Assembly (NCBI GenBank): GCA_933228895.1
Contig: OW121858.1
Span: 34,743,859-34,807,858, forward strand
Direction: 5' to 3'
DNA length: 64,000 nucleotides
DNA from: Platycnemis pennipes
Taxonomy: Eukaryota; Arthropoda; Insecta; Odonata; Platycnemididae
The position numbers and the translations under genes are program-made. This document shows positions 22,201 through 34,528 of this stretch, one piece after another. Each line of letters opens with the position of its first letter. Position 1 is the first letter of the stretch. The notes under the pieces were generated by a model. The model saw only the letters and a list, made by a program, of their open reading frames with translations. It made no database searches and had not been told where the DNA came from.

Positions 22201-25200
22201 ATCCCTCAAGAACAAGAAAATTTTCTTATTTAAAGGAAGTATTTGGTTAGTTTGTAATTTTAAGCAGAATTAAGCACTCTCCTGGAGACACATAGGTGTG
22301 AAGGACTAAAATGACATTGTTTGTGAGTTATATCACTTTTCCCTAGGGGAACTAATTAGTACTCATCGTGGAATGGGTCGACCTACATGATCCCTCAAGA
22401 ACAAGAAAATTTTCTTATTAAAAGGAAGTATTTGGTTAGTTTGTAATTTTAAGCAGAATTAAGCACTCTCCTGGAGACGCATAGCAATGAAGGACTAAAA
22501 TGAAATGGTTTGTGAGTTATATCACTTTTCCCTGGGGGAACTAATTAGTACTCATCGTGGAAAAGGTCGACCTACATGATCCCTCAAGAACAAGAAAAGT
22601 TTCTTATTTAAAGGAAGTCTTTGGTTAGTTTGTAATTTTAAGCAGAATAATGCACACTCTTGGGACGCATAGCAATGAAGGCCTAAAATGAAATGGTTTG
22701 TGAGTTATTTCACTTTTTCCTAGAGGAACTAATTAGTACTCATCGTGGAAAGGGTCGACCTACATGATCCGTCAAGAACAAGAAAAATTTCTTATTTAAA
22801 GTGAGTCTTTGGTTGGCTTGTAATTTTAAGCAGAATTAAGCACTCTCCTGAAGACGCATAGCAATGAAGGACTAAAATGAACTGGTTTGTGAGTTATTTC
22901 ACTTTTCTATAGGGGAACTAATTAGTACTCATCGTGGAAAGGGTCGACCTACATGATCCCTCAAGAACAAGAAAATTTTCTTATTTAAAGGAAGTCTTTG
23001 GTTAGTTTGTAATTTTAAGCAGAATTAAGCACTCTATTGGAGACGCATAGCAATGAAGGACTAAAATGAAATGGTTTGTGAGTTATTTAACTTTTCCCGC
23101 AGGGGAACTAAATAGTAATCATCGTGGAAAGGGTCGATCTACATGATCCCTCAAGAATAAGAAAATTTTCTTATTTAAAGGAAGTCTTTGGTTAGTTTGT
23201 AATTTTAATTAGAATTATGCACTCTCCTGGAGACGCATAGCAATGAAGGACTAAAATGAAATGGTTTGTGAGTTATTTCACATTTCCTCAGGGGAACTAA
23301 TTAGTATTCATCGTGGAAATGGTCGACCTACATGATCCCTCAAGAACAAGTAAATTTTCTTTTTTAAAGGAAGTTTTGGTTAGTTTGTAATTTTAAGCCG
23401 AATAATGCACTCTCACGGAGACGCATAGCAATGAAGGACTAAAATGAAATGGTTTGTGAGTTATTTCACTTTTCCCTAGGGGAACTAATTAGTACTCATC
23501 GTGGAAAGGGTCGACCTACATGATCCCTCAAGAACAAGAAAATTTTCTTATTTAAAGCAGATCTTTGGTTAGTTTGTAATTTTAAGCAGAATAAAGCACT
23601 CTCCTGGAGACGCATAGCAATGAAGGACTAAAATGAAATGGTTTGTGAGTTATTTCACTTTTCCCTAAGGAAACTAATTAGTAGTCTTCGTTGAAAGGGT
23701 CGACCAACATAATTTCTCAAGAACAAGAAAATTTTCTTATTTAAAGGAAGTCTTTGGTTAGTTTGTAATTTTAAGCAGAATTAGGCACTCTCCTGGAGAC
23801 GCATAGCAATGAAGGACTAAAATGAAATGGTTTGTGAGTTATTTCACTTTTCCCTAGGGGAACTAATTAGTACTCATCGTGGAAAGGGTCGACCTACATG
23901 ATCCCGCAAGAACAAGAAAATTTTCTTATTTAAAGGAAGTCTTTGGTTAGTTTGTAATTTTAAGCAGAATTAAGCACTCTCCTGGAGACACATAGGTGTG
24001 AAGGACTAAAATGACATTGTTTGTGAGTTATATCACTTTTCCCTAGGGGAACTAATTAGTACTCATCGTGGAAAGGGTCGAACTACATGATCCCTCAAGA
24101 ACAAGAAAATTTTCTTATTTAAAGCAAGGCTTTAGTTAGTTTGTAATTTTAAGCAGAATAAAGCACTCTCCTGGAGACGCAAAGCAATGAAGGACTAAAA
24201 TGAAATGGTTTGTGAGTTATTTCCCTTTTCCCGCAGGGGAACTAATTAGTACTCAACGTGCAAAGGGTCGACCTACATGATCCCTCCAGAACAAGAAAAT
24301 TTTCTTATTTTAAGGAAGTCTTTGGTTAGTTTGTAATTTGAAGCAGAATAAAGCACTCTCCTGGAGACGCAAAGCAATGAAGGACTAAAATGAAATGGTT
24401 TGTGAGTTATTTCACTTTTCCCTAGGGGAACTAATTAGTACTCATCGTGGAAAGGGTCGACCTACATGATCCCTCAAGTACAAGTAAATTTTCTTATTTA
24501 AAGGAAGTTTTGGTTAGTTTGTAATTTTAAGCAGAATAAAGCACTCTCCTGGAGACGCAAAGCAATGAAGGACTAAAATGAAATGGTTTGTGATTTATTT
24601 TACTTTTCCCTAGGGGAACTAATTAGTAGTCATCGTGGAAAGGGTCGACCTACATGATCCCTCAAGAACAAGAAAATTTTCTTATTTAAAGGAAGTCTTT
24701 GGTTTGTTTGTACTTTTAAGCAGAATTAAGCACTCTCCTGGAGACGCATAGCAATGAAGGACTAAAATGAAATGGTTTGTGAGTTATTTCACTTTTCCCT
24801 AGGGGAACTAATTAGTACTCATCGTGGAAAGGGTCGACCTACATGATCCCTCAAGAACAAGAAAATTTTCTTATTTAAAGGAAGTCTTTGGTTAGTTTGT
24901 AATTTTAAGGAGAATTAAGCACTCTCCTGGAGACGCATAGCAATGAAGGACTAAAATGAAATGGTTTGTGAGTTATTTCACTTTTCCCTATGGGAACTAA
25001 TTAGTACTCATCGTGGAAAGGGTCGACCTACGTGATCCCTCAAGAACAAGAAAATTTTCTTATTTAAAGGAGATCTTTGCTTAGTTTGTAATTTTATGCA
25101 GAATAAAGCACTCTCCTGGAGACGCATGGCAATGAATGACTAAAATGAGATTGTTTGTGAGTTATTTCACTTTTCCCTAGGGGAACTAATTAGTACTCAT

Positions 25201-26258
25201 CGTGGAAAGGGTCGACCTACATGATCCCTCAAGAACAAGAAAATTTTCTTAATTAAACGAAGTCTTTGGTTAGTTTGTAATTTTAAGCAGAATAAAGCAC
25301 TCTCCTGGAGACACATAGCAATGAAGGACTAAAATGAAATGGTTTGTGAGTTATTTCACTTTTCCCTAGGGGAACTAATTAGTACTCATCGTGGAAAGGG
25401 TCGACCTACATGATCCCTCAAGAACAAGAAAATTTTCTTATTTAAAGGAGATCTTTGGTTAGTTTGTAATTTTAAGCAGAATAAAGCACTCTCCTGGAGA
25501 CGCCTAGCAATGAAGGACTAAAATGAAATGGTTTGTGAGTTATTTCACTTTTCCCTAGGGGAACTAATTAGTACTCATCGTGGAAAGGGTCGACCTACAT
25601 GATCCCTCAAGAGCAAGAAAATATTCTTATTTAAAGGAAGTCTTTGGTTAGTTTGTAATTTTATGCAGAATAAAGCACTCTCCTGGTAAGGCATAGCAAT
25701 AAAGGACTAAAATGAAATGGTTTGTGAGTTATTTCACTTTTATCTAGGGGAACTAATTAGTACTCATCGTGGAAAGGGTCGACCTACATGATCCCTCAAG
25801 AACAAGAAAATTTTCTATTTAAAAGGAAGTCTTTGGTTAGTTTGTAATTTTAAGCAGAATTAAGCACTCTCCTGGAGACGCATAGCAATGAAGGACTAAA
25901 ATAAAATGGTTTGTGAGTTATTTCACTTTTCCCTAAGGGAACTAATTAGTACTCATCGTGGAAAGGGTCGACCTTCATGATCCCTCAAGAACAAGAAAAT
26001 TTTCTTATTTAGAGGAAGTCTTTGGTTATGTTGTAATTTTAAGCAGAATTAAGCACTCTCCTGGAGACGCATAGCAATGAAGGACTAAAATGAAATGATT
26101 TGTGAGTTATTTCACTTTTCCCTAAAGGAAATAATTAGTACTCATCGTGGAAAGGGTCGACCTACATGATCCCTCAAGAACAAGAAAATTTTCATATTTA
26201 AAGGAAGTCTTTGGTTAGTTTGTAATTTTAAGCAGAATAATGCACTCTCCTGGAGACG

Positions 26259-26447
26259 CATAGCAATGAAGGACTAAAATGAATTGGTTTGTGAGTTATT
26301 TCACTTTTCCCTAGGGGAACTATTTAGTACTCATCGTGGAAAGGGTCGACCTACATGATCCCTCAAGAATAAGAAAATTTTCTTATTTTAAGGAAGTCTT
26401 TGGTTAGTTTGTAATTTTAAGCAGAATTAAGCACTCTCCTGGAGACG
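26259..26447 (+). repeat. Chimeric V13-like/V34 monomer at the 34-mer junction
   Basis: The left part has aattggtttg and ctagggg, as in the V13 or V16 class. From actatttag onward it is V34 (caagaataag, cttattttaagg). Its counterpart 6,425 bp upstream (19,834) is a full V34. The switch within ggggaacta marks where the two copies of the 34-monomer unit were joined. Confidence 0.78.
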
Positions 26448-26591
26448 CAAAGCAATGAAGGACTAAAATGAAATGGTTTGTGATTTATTTCACTTTTCCC
26501 TAGGGGAAATAATTAGTACTCATCGTGGAATGGGTCGCTCTACATGATCCCTCAAGAACAAGAAGCAGAATTAAGCACTCTCCTGGAGACG
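26448..26591 (+). repeat. Truncated monomer, 45-bp internal deletion
   Basis: This is the only grossly short monomer noticed (144 bp). Sequence runs directly from caag to aagcagaattaag at about 26,562/26,563, so the palindrome and the aaggaagtatttggttag segment are lost. Its counterpart near 20,024 is full length and shares ttgtgatttatttc, ggggaaataatt and gaatgggt, so the deletion came after the copying. The ends share a few bases (aa or aag), consistent with slippage or microhomology-mediated loss. Confidence 0.93.
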
Positions 26592-29500
26592 CATAGCAAT
26601 GAAGGACTAAAATGAAATGGTTTGTGAGTTATATCACTTTTCCCTGGGGGAACTAATTAGTACTCATCGTGGAAAAGGTCGACCTACATGATCCCTCAAG
26701 AACAAGAAAAGTTTATTATTTAAAGGAAGTCTTTGGTTAGTTTGTATTTTTAAGCAGAATTAAGCACTCTCCTGTAGACGCATAGCAATGAAGGACTAAA
26801 ATGAAATAGTTTGTGAGTTATTTCACTTTTCCCTAGGTCAACTAATTAGTACTCATCGTAGAAAGGGTCGACCTATATGATCCTTCAAGAACAAGAAAAT
26901 TTTCTTATTTAAAGGAAGTCTTTGGTTAGTTTGTAATTTTAAGCAGAATAATGCACACTCTTGGGACGCATAGCAATGAAGGCCTAAAATGAAATGGTTT
27001 GTGAGTTATTTCACTTTTTCCTAGAGGAACTAATTAGTACTCATCGTGGAAAGGGTCGACCTACATGATCCGTCAAGAACAAGAAAAATTTCTTATTTAA
27101 AGTGAGTCTTTGGTTGGCTTGTAATTTTAAGCAGAATTAAGCACTCTCCTGAAGACGCATAGCAATGAAGGACTAAAATGAAATGGTTTGTAAGTTATCT
27201 CACTTTTCTATAGGGGAACTAATTAGTACTCATCGTGGAAAGGGTCGACCTACATGATCCCTCAAGAACAAGAAAATTTTCTTATTTAAAGGAAGTCTTT
27301 GGTTAATTTGTAATTTTAAGCAGAATTAAGCACTCTCCTGGAGACGCATAGCAATGAAGGACTAAAATGAAATGGTTTGTGAGTTATTTCACTTTTCCCG
27401 CAGGGGAACTAAATAGTACTCATCGTGGAAAGGGTCGATCTACGTGATCCCTCAAGAATAAGAAAATTTTCTTATTTAAAGGAAGTCTTTGGTTAGTTTG
27501 TAATTTTAAGCAGAATTATGCACTCTCCTGGAGACGCATAGCAATGAAGGACTAAAATGAAATGGTTTGTGAGTTATTTCACTTTTCCTCAGGGGAACTA
27601 ATTAGTATTCATCGTGGAAATGGTCGACCTACATGATCCCTCAAGAACAAGTAAATTTTCTTATTTAAAGGAAGTTTTGGTTAGTTTGTAATTTTAAGCC
27701 GAATAATGCACTCTCACGGAGACGCATAGCAATGAAGGACTAAAATGAAATGGTTTGTGAGTTATTTCACTTTTCCCTAGGGGAACTAATTAGTACTCAT
27801 CGTGGAAAGGGTCGACCTACATGATCCCTCAAGAACAAGAAAATTTTCTTATTTAAAGGAGATCTTTGGTTAGTTTGTAATTTTAAGCAGAATAAAGCAC
27901 TCTCCTGGAGACGCATAGCAATGAAGGACTAAAATGAAATGGTTTGTGAGTTATTTCACTTTTCCCTAGGGGAACTAATTAGTACTCATCGTGGAAAGGG
28001 TCGACCTACATGATCCCTCAAGAACAAGAAAATGTTCTTATTTAAAGGAAGTCTTTGGTTAGTTTGTAATTTTATGCAGAATAAACCACTCTCCTGGTAA
28101 CGCATAGCAATGAAGGACTAAAATGAAATGGTTTGTGAGTTATTTCACTTTTCCCAAGGGAAACTAATTAGTACTCATCGTGGAAAGGGTCGACCTACAT
28201 GATCCCTCAGGAACAAGAAAATTTTCTTATTTAAAGGAAGTCTTTGGTTAGTTTGTAATTTTAAGCAGAATTAAGCACTCTCCTGGAGACGCATAGCAAT
28301 GAAGGACTAAAATGAAATGGTTTGTGAGTTATTTCACTTTTCCCTAGGGGAACTAATTAGTAGTCATCGTGGAAAGGGTCGACCAACATAATTTCTCCAG
28401 AACAAGAAAATTTTCTTATTTAAAGGAAGTCTTTGGTTAGTTTGTAATTTTAAGCAGAATTAGGCACTCTCCTGGAGATGAAAAGCAATGAAGGACTAAA
28501 ATGAAATGGTTTGTGAGTTATTTCACTTTTCCCTAGAGGAACTAATTAGTACTCATCGTGGAAAGGGTCGACCTACATGATCCCTCAAGAACAAGAAAAT
28601 TTTCTTATTTAAAGGAAGTATTTGGTTAGTTTGTAATTTTAAGCAGAATTAAGCACTCTCCTGGAGACACATAGGTGTGAAGGACTAAAATGACATTGTT
28701 TGTGAGTTATATCACTTTTCCCTAGGGGAACTAATTAGTACTCATCGTGGAATGGGTCGACCTACATGATCCCTCAAGAACAAGAAAATTTTCTTATTAA
28801 AAGGAAGTATTTGGTTAGTTTGTAATTTTAAGCAGAATTAAGCACTCTCCTGGAGACGCATAGCAATGAAGGACTAAAATGAAATGGTTTGTGAGTTATA
28901 TCACTTTTCCCTGGGGGAACTAATTAGTACTCATCGTGGAAAAGGTCGACCTACATGATCCCTCAAGAACAAGAAAAGTTTCTTATTTAAAGGAAGTCTT
29001 TGGTTAGTTTGTAATTTTAAGCAGAATAATGCACACTCTTGGGACGCATAGCAATGAAGGCCTAAAATGAAATGGTTTGTGAGTTATTTCACTTTTTCCT
29101 AGAGGAACTAATTAGTACTCATCGTGGAAAGGGTCGACCTACATGATCCGTCAAGAACAAGAAAAATTTCTTATTTAAAGTGAGTCTTTGGTTGGCTTGT
29201 AATTTTAAGCAGAATTAAGCACTCTCCTGAAGACGCATAGCAATGAAGGACTAAAATGAACTGGTTTGTGAGTTATTTCACTTTTCTATAGGGGAACTAA
29301 TTAGTACTCATCGTGGAAAGGGTCGACCTACATGATCCCTCAAGAACAAGAAAATGTTCTTATTTAAAGGAAGTCTTTGGTTAGTTTGTAATTTTAAGCA
29401 GAATTAAGCACTCTATTGGAGACGCATAGCAATGAAGGACTAAAATGAAATGGTTTGTGAGTTATTTAACTTTTCCCGCAGGGGAACTAAATAGTACTCA

Positions 29501-32070
29501 TCGTGGAAAGGGTCGATCTACATGATCCCTCAAGAATAAGAAAATTTTCTTATTTAAAGGAAGTCTTTGGTTAGTTTGTAATTTTAATTAGAATTATGCA
29601 CTCTCCTGGAGACGCATAGCAATGAAGGACTAAAATGAAATGGTTTGTGAGTTATTTCACATTTCCTCAGGGGAACTAATTAGTATTCATCGTGGAAATG
29701 GTCGACCTACATGATCCCTCAAGAACAAGTAAATTTTCTTTTTTAAAGGAAGTTTTGGTTAGTTTGTAATTTTAAGCCGAATAATGCACTCTCACGGAGA
29801 CGCATAGCAATGAAGGACTAAAATGAAATGGTTTGTGAGTTATTTCACTTTTCCCTAGGGGAACTAATTAGTACTCATCGTGGAAAGGGTCGACCTACAT
29901 GATCCCTCAAGAACAAGAAAATTTTCTTATTTAAAGGAGATCTTTGGTTAGTTTGTAATTTTAAGCAGAATAAAGCACTCTCCTGGAGACGCATAGCAAT
30001 GAAGGACTAAAATGAAATGGTTTGTGAGTTATTTCACTTTTCCCTAAGGAAACTAATTAGTAGTCTTCGTTGAAAGGGTCGACCAACATAATTTCTCAAG
30101 AACAAGAAAATTTTCTTATTTAAAGGAAGTCTTTGGTTAGTTTGTAATTTTAAGCAGAATTAGGCACTCTCCTGGAGATGAAAAGCAATGAAGGACTAAA
30201 ATGAAATGGTTTGTGAGTTATTTCACTTTTCCCTAGAGGAACTAATTAGTACTCATCGTGGAAAGGGTCGACCTACATGATCCCTCAAGAACAAGAAAAT
30301 TTTCTTATTTAAAGGAAGTCTTTGGTTAGTTTGTAATTTTAAGCAGAATTAAGCACTCTCCTGGAGACACATAGGTGTGAAGGACTAAAATGACATTGTT
30401 TGTGAGTTATATCACTTTTCCCTAGGGGAACTAATTAGTACTCATCGTGGAAAGGGTCGAACTACATGATCCCTCAAGAACAAGAAAATTTTCTTATTTA
30501 AAGCAAGGCTTTGGTTAGTTTGTAATTTTAAGCAGAATAAAGCACTCTCCTGGAGACGCAAAGCAATGAAGGACTAAAATGAAATGGTTTGTGAGTTATT
30601 TCCCTTTTCCCGCAGGGGAACTAATTAGTACTCAACGTGCAAAGCGTCGACCTACATGATCCCTCAAGAACAAGAAAATTTTCTTATTTTAAGGAAGTCT
30701 TTGGTTAGTTTGTAATTTGAAGCAGAATAAAGCACTCTCCTGGAGACGCATAGCAATGAAGGACTAAAATGAAATGGTTTGTGAGTTATTTCACTTTTCC
30801 CTAGGGGAACTAATTAGTACTCATCGTGGAAAGGGTCGACCTACATGATCCCTCAAGTACAAGTAAATTTTCTTATTCAAAGGAAGTTTTGGTTAGTTTG
30901 TAATTTTAAGCAGAATAAAGCACTCTCCTGGAGACGCAAAGCAATGAAGGACTAAAATGAAATGGTTTGTGATTTATTTTACTTTTCCCTAGGGGAACTA
31001 ATTAGTAGTCATCGTGGAAAGGGTCGACCTACATGATCCCTCAAGAACAAGAAAATTTTCTTATTTAAAGGAAGTCTTTGGTTTGTTTGTACTTTTAAGC
31101 AGAATTAAGCACTCTCCTGGAGACGCATAGCAATGAAGGACTAAAATGAAATGGTTTGTGAGTTATTTCACTTTTCCCTAGGGGAACTAATTAGTACTCA
31201 TCGTGGAAAGGGTCGACCTACATGATCCCTCAAGAACAAGAAAATGTTCTTATTTAAAGGAAGTCTTTGGTTAGTTTGTAATTTTAAGGAGAATTAAGCA
31301 CTCTCCTGGAGACGCATAGCAAAGAAGGACTAAAATGAAATGGTTTGTGAGTTATTTCACTTTTCCCTATGGGAACTAATTAGTACTCATCGTGGAAAGG
31401 GTCGACCTACGTGATCCCTCAAGAACAAGAAAATTTTCTTATTTAAAGGAGATCTTTGCTTAGTTTGTAATTTTATGCAGAATAAAGCACTCTCCTGGAG
31501 ACGCATGGCAATGAATGACTAAAATGAGATTGTTTGTGAGTTATTTCACTTTTCCCTAGGGGAACTAATTAGTACTCATCGTGGAAAGGGTCGACCTACA
31601 TGATCCCTCAAGAACAAGAAAATTTTCTTAATTAAACGAAGTCTTTGGTTAGTTTGTAATTTTAAGCAGAATAAAGCACTCTCCTGGAGACACATAGCAA
31701 TGAAGGACTAAAATGAAATGGTTTGTGAGTTATTTCACTTTTCCCTAGGGGAACTAATTAGTACTCATCGTGGAAAGGGTCGACCTACATGATCCCTCAA
31801 GAACAAGAAAATTTTCTTATTTAAAGGAGATCTTTGGTTAGTTTGTAATTTTAAGCAGAATAAAGCACTCTCCTGGAGACGCCTAGCAATGAAGGACTAA
31901 AATGAAATGGTTTGTGAGTTATTTCACTTTTCCCTAGGGGAACTAATTAGTACTCATCGTGGAAAGGGTCGACCTACATGATCCCTCAAGAGCAAGAAAA
32001 TGTTCTTATTTAAAGGAAGTCTTTGGTTAGTTTGTAATTTTATGCAGAATAAAGCACTCTCCTGGTAAGG
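26592..32070 (+). repeat. 34-monomer HOR unit, copy 2 (partial, 29 monomers)
   Basis: It follows copy 1 variant by variant (V1, V28, V2, V3, V4, V5, V6 and onward to V10) up to the chimera at 32,071, where it is interrupted by the 20-monomer duplication. Private changes of this copy include aaaatgttc in the monomer near 29,350 and gcaaagcgtcg near 30,640. Confidence 0.9.
28292..32070 (+). repeat. 20-monomer unit, copy A (3,779 bp)
   Basis: It spans a V8 monomer (28,292) to the V10 before 32,071. Offsets to copy B are 3,779 for the atttctccag marker (28,391 and 32,170), for V27 and for V1, and 3,780 for V33 and the gcctagcaat marker (31,881 and 35,661). Confidence 0.92.
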
Positions 32071-32259
32071 CATAGCAATAAAGGACTAAAATGAAATGGT
32101 TTGTGAGTTATTTCACTTTTCCCTAGGGGAACTAATTAGTAGTCATCGTGGAAAGGGTCGACCAACATAATTTCTCCAGAACAAGAAAATTTTCTTATTT
32201 AAAGGAAGTCTTTGGTTAGTTTGTAATTTTAAGCAGAATTAGGCACTCTCCTGGAGATG
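32071..32259 (+). repeat. Chimeric V11/V8 junction monomer
   Basis: The left end has the V11 mark gcaataaagg after the V10 tail ggtaaggc. From ttttccctagggg onward it is V8 with tagtagtcatcg and atttctccag. The switch lies between about 32,083 and 32,120. It is exactly what an unequal exchange between the V11 at the end of the unit and the V8 at its start would produce. Confidence 0.88.
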
Positions 32260-33393
32260 AAAAGCAATGAAGGACTAAAATGAAATGGTTTGTGAGTTAT
32301 TTCACTTTTCCCTAGAGGAACTAATTAGTACTCATCGTGGAAAGGGTCGACCTACATGATCCCTCAAGAACAAGAAAATTTTCTTATTTAAAGGAAGTAT
32401 TTGGTTAGTTTGTAATTTTAAGCAGAATTAAGCACTCTCCTGGAGACACATAGGTGTGAAGGACTAAAATGACATTGTTTGTGAGTTATATCACTTTTCC
32501 CTAGGGGAACTAATTAGTACTCATCGTGGAATGGGTCGACCTACATGATCCCTCAAGAACAAGAAAATTTTCTTATTAAAAGGAAGTATTTGGTTAGTTT
32601 GTAATTTTAAGCAGAATTAAGCACTCTCCTGGAGACGCATAGCAATGAAGGACTAAAATGAAATGGTTTGTGAGTTATATCACTTTTCCCTGGGGGAACT
32701 AATTAGTACTCATCGTGGAAAAGGTCGACCTACATGATCCCTCAAGAACAAGAAAAGTTTCTTATTTAAAGGAAGTCTTTGGTTAGTTTGTAATTTTAAG
32801 CAGAATAATGCACACTCTTGGGACGCATAGCAATGAAGGCCTAAAATGAAATGGTTTGTGAGTTATTTCACTTTTTCCTAGAGGAACTAATTAGTACTCA
32901 TCGTGGAAAGGGTCGACCTACATGATCCGTCAAGAACAAGAAAAATTTCTTATTTAAAGTGAGTCTTTGGTTGGCTTGTAATTTTAAGCAGAATTAAGCA
33001 CTCTCCTGAAGACGCATAGCAATGAAGGACTAAAATGAACTGGTTTGTGAGTTATTTCACTTTTCTATAGGGGAACTAATTAGTACTCATCGTGGAAAGG
33101 GTCGACCTACATGATCCCTCAAGAACAAGAAAATGTTCTTATTTAAAGGAAGTCTTTGGTTAGTTTGTAATTTTAAGCAGAATTAAGCACTCTATTGGAG
33201 ACGCATAGCAATGAAGGACTAAAATGAAATGGTTTGTGAGTTATTTAACTTTTCCCGCAGGGGAACTAAATAGTACTCATCGTGGAAAGGGTCGATCTAC
33301 ATGATCCCTCAAGAATAAGAAAATTTTCTTATTTAAAGGAAGTCTTTGGTTAGTTTGTAATTTTAATTAGAATTATGCACTCTCCTGGAGACG

Positions 33394-33581
33394 CATAGCA
33401 ATGAAGGACTAAAATGAAATGGTTTGTGAGTTATTTCACATTTCCTCAGGGGAACTAATTAGTATTCATCGTGGAAATGGTCGACCTACATGATCCCTCA
33501 AGAACAAGTAAATTTTCTTTTTTAAAGGAAGTTTTGGTTAGTTTGTAATTTTAAGCAGAATAAAGCACTCTCCTGGAGACG
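33394..33581 (+). repeat. Chimeric V5/V31-tail monomer
   Basis: It is V5 up to gaagttttggttagtttgta, then has the tail aagcagaataaagc with a caaagc junction as in V31, instead of ccgaataatgc and tcacgg. V5 and V31 are identical over the shared gaagttttggttag segment, which is the likely exchange site. The next monomer is V26-like rather than V6. Confidence 0.8.
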
Positions 33582-33770
33582 CAAAGCAATGAAGGACTAA
33601 AATGAAATGGTTTGTGAGTTATTTCACTTTTCCCTAGAGGAACTAATTAGTACTCATCGTGGAAAGGGTCGACCTACATGATCCCTCAAGAACAAGAAAA
33701 TTTTCTTATTTAAAGGAAGTCTTTGGTTAGTTTGTAATTTTAAGCAGAATTAAGCACTCTCCTGGAGACA

Positions 33771-34528
33771 CATAGGTGTGAAGGACTAAAATGACATTGT
33801 TTGTGAGTTATATCACTTTTCCCTAGGGGAACTAATTAGTACTCATCGTGGAAAGGGTCGAACTACATGATCCCTCAAGAACAAGAAAATTTTCTTATTT
33901 AAAGCAAGGCTTTGGTTAGTTTGTAATTTTAAGCAGAATAAAGCACTCTCCTGGAGACGCAAAGCAATGAAGGACTAAAATGAAATGGTTTGTGAGTTAT
34001 TTCCCTTTTCCCGCAGGGGAACTAATTAGTACTCAACGTGCAAAGCGTCGACCTACATGATCCCTCAAGAACAAGAAAATTTTCTTATTTTAAGGAAGTC
34101 TTTGGTTAGTTTGTAATTTTAAGCAGAATTAAGCACTCTCCTGGAGACACATAGGTGTGAAGGACTAAAATGACATTGTTTGTGAGTTATATCACTTTTC
34201 CCTAGGGGAACTAATTAGTACTCATCGTGGAAAGGGTCGAACTACATGATCCCTCAAGAACAAGAAAATTTTCTTATTTAAAGCAAGGCTTTGGTTAGTT
34301 TGTAATTTTAAGCAGAATAAAGCACTCTCCTGGAGACGCAAAGCAATGAAGGACTAAAATGAAATGGTTTGTGAGTTATTTCCCTTTTCCCGCAGGGGAA
34401 CTAATTAGTACTCAACGTGCAAAGCGTCGACCTACATGATCCCTCAAGAACAAGAAAATTTTCTTATTTTAAGGAAGTCTTTGGTTAGTTTGTAATTTGA
34501 AGCAGAATAAAGCACTCTCCTGGAGACG
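33771..34528 (+). repeat. V29-V30 dimer duplicated in tandem (379-bp period)
   Basis: V29 (33,771), V30 (33,960), V29 (34,150), V30 (34,339). The first V30 ends with aattaagcac and ggagacaca, the tail of the monomer that precedes V29, instead of its own ttgaagcagaataaag tail. That chimera is the expected footprint of an exchange displaced by two monomers. Confidence 0.9.

Larger units (their letters stand above)
20213..26591 (+). repeat. 34-monomer HOR unit, copy 1 (~6.4 kb)
   Basis: V1 markers at 20,213 and 26,592 and at 22,480 and 28,859 are both 6,379 bp apart. The same offset holds for V27 (22,291 and 28,670), V29 (23,991 and 30,370), V33 (25,125 and 31,504) and V11 (25,692 and 32,071). 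Private markers shared by the copies include tgtatttttaag just after V1 and gacctatatgatccttc in V28. Upstream of the deletion the offset is about 6,425 bp (34 full monomers); the 45-bp deletion at about 26,562 reduces it to 6,379. Confidence 0.92.
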
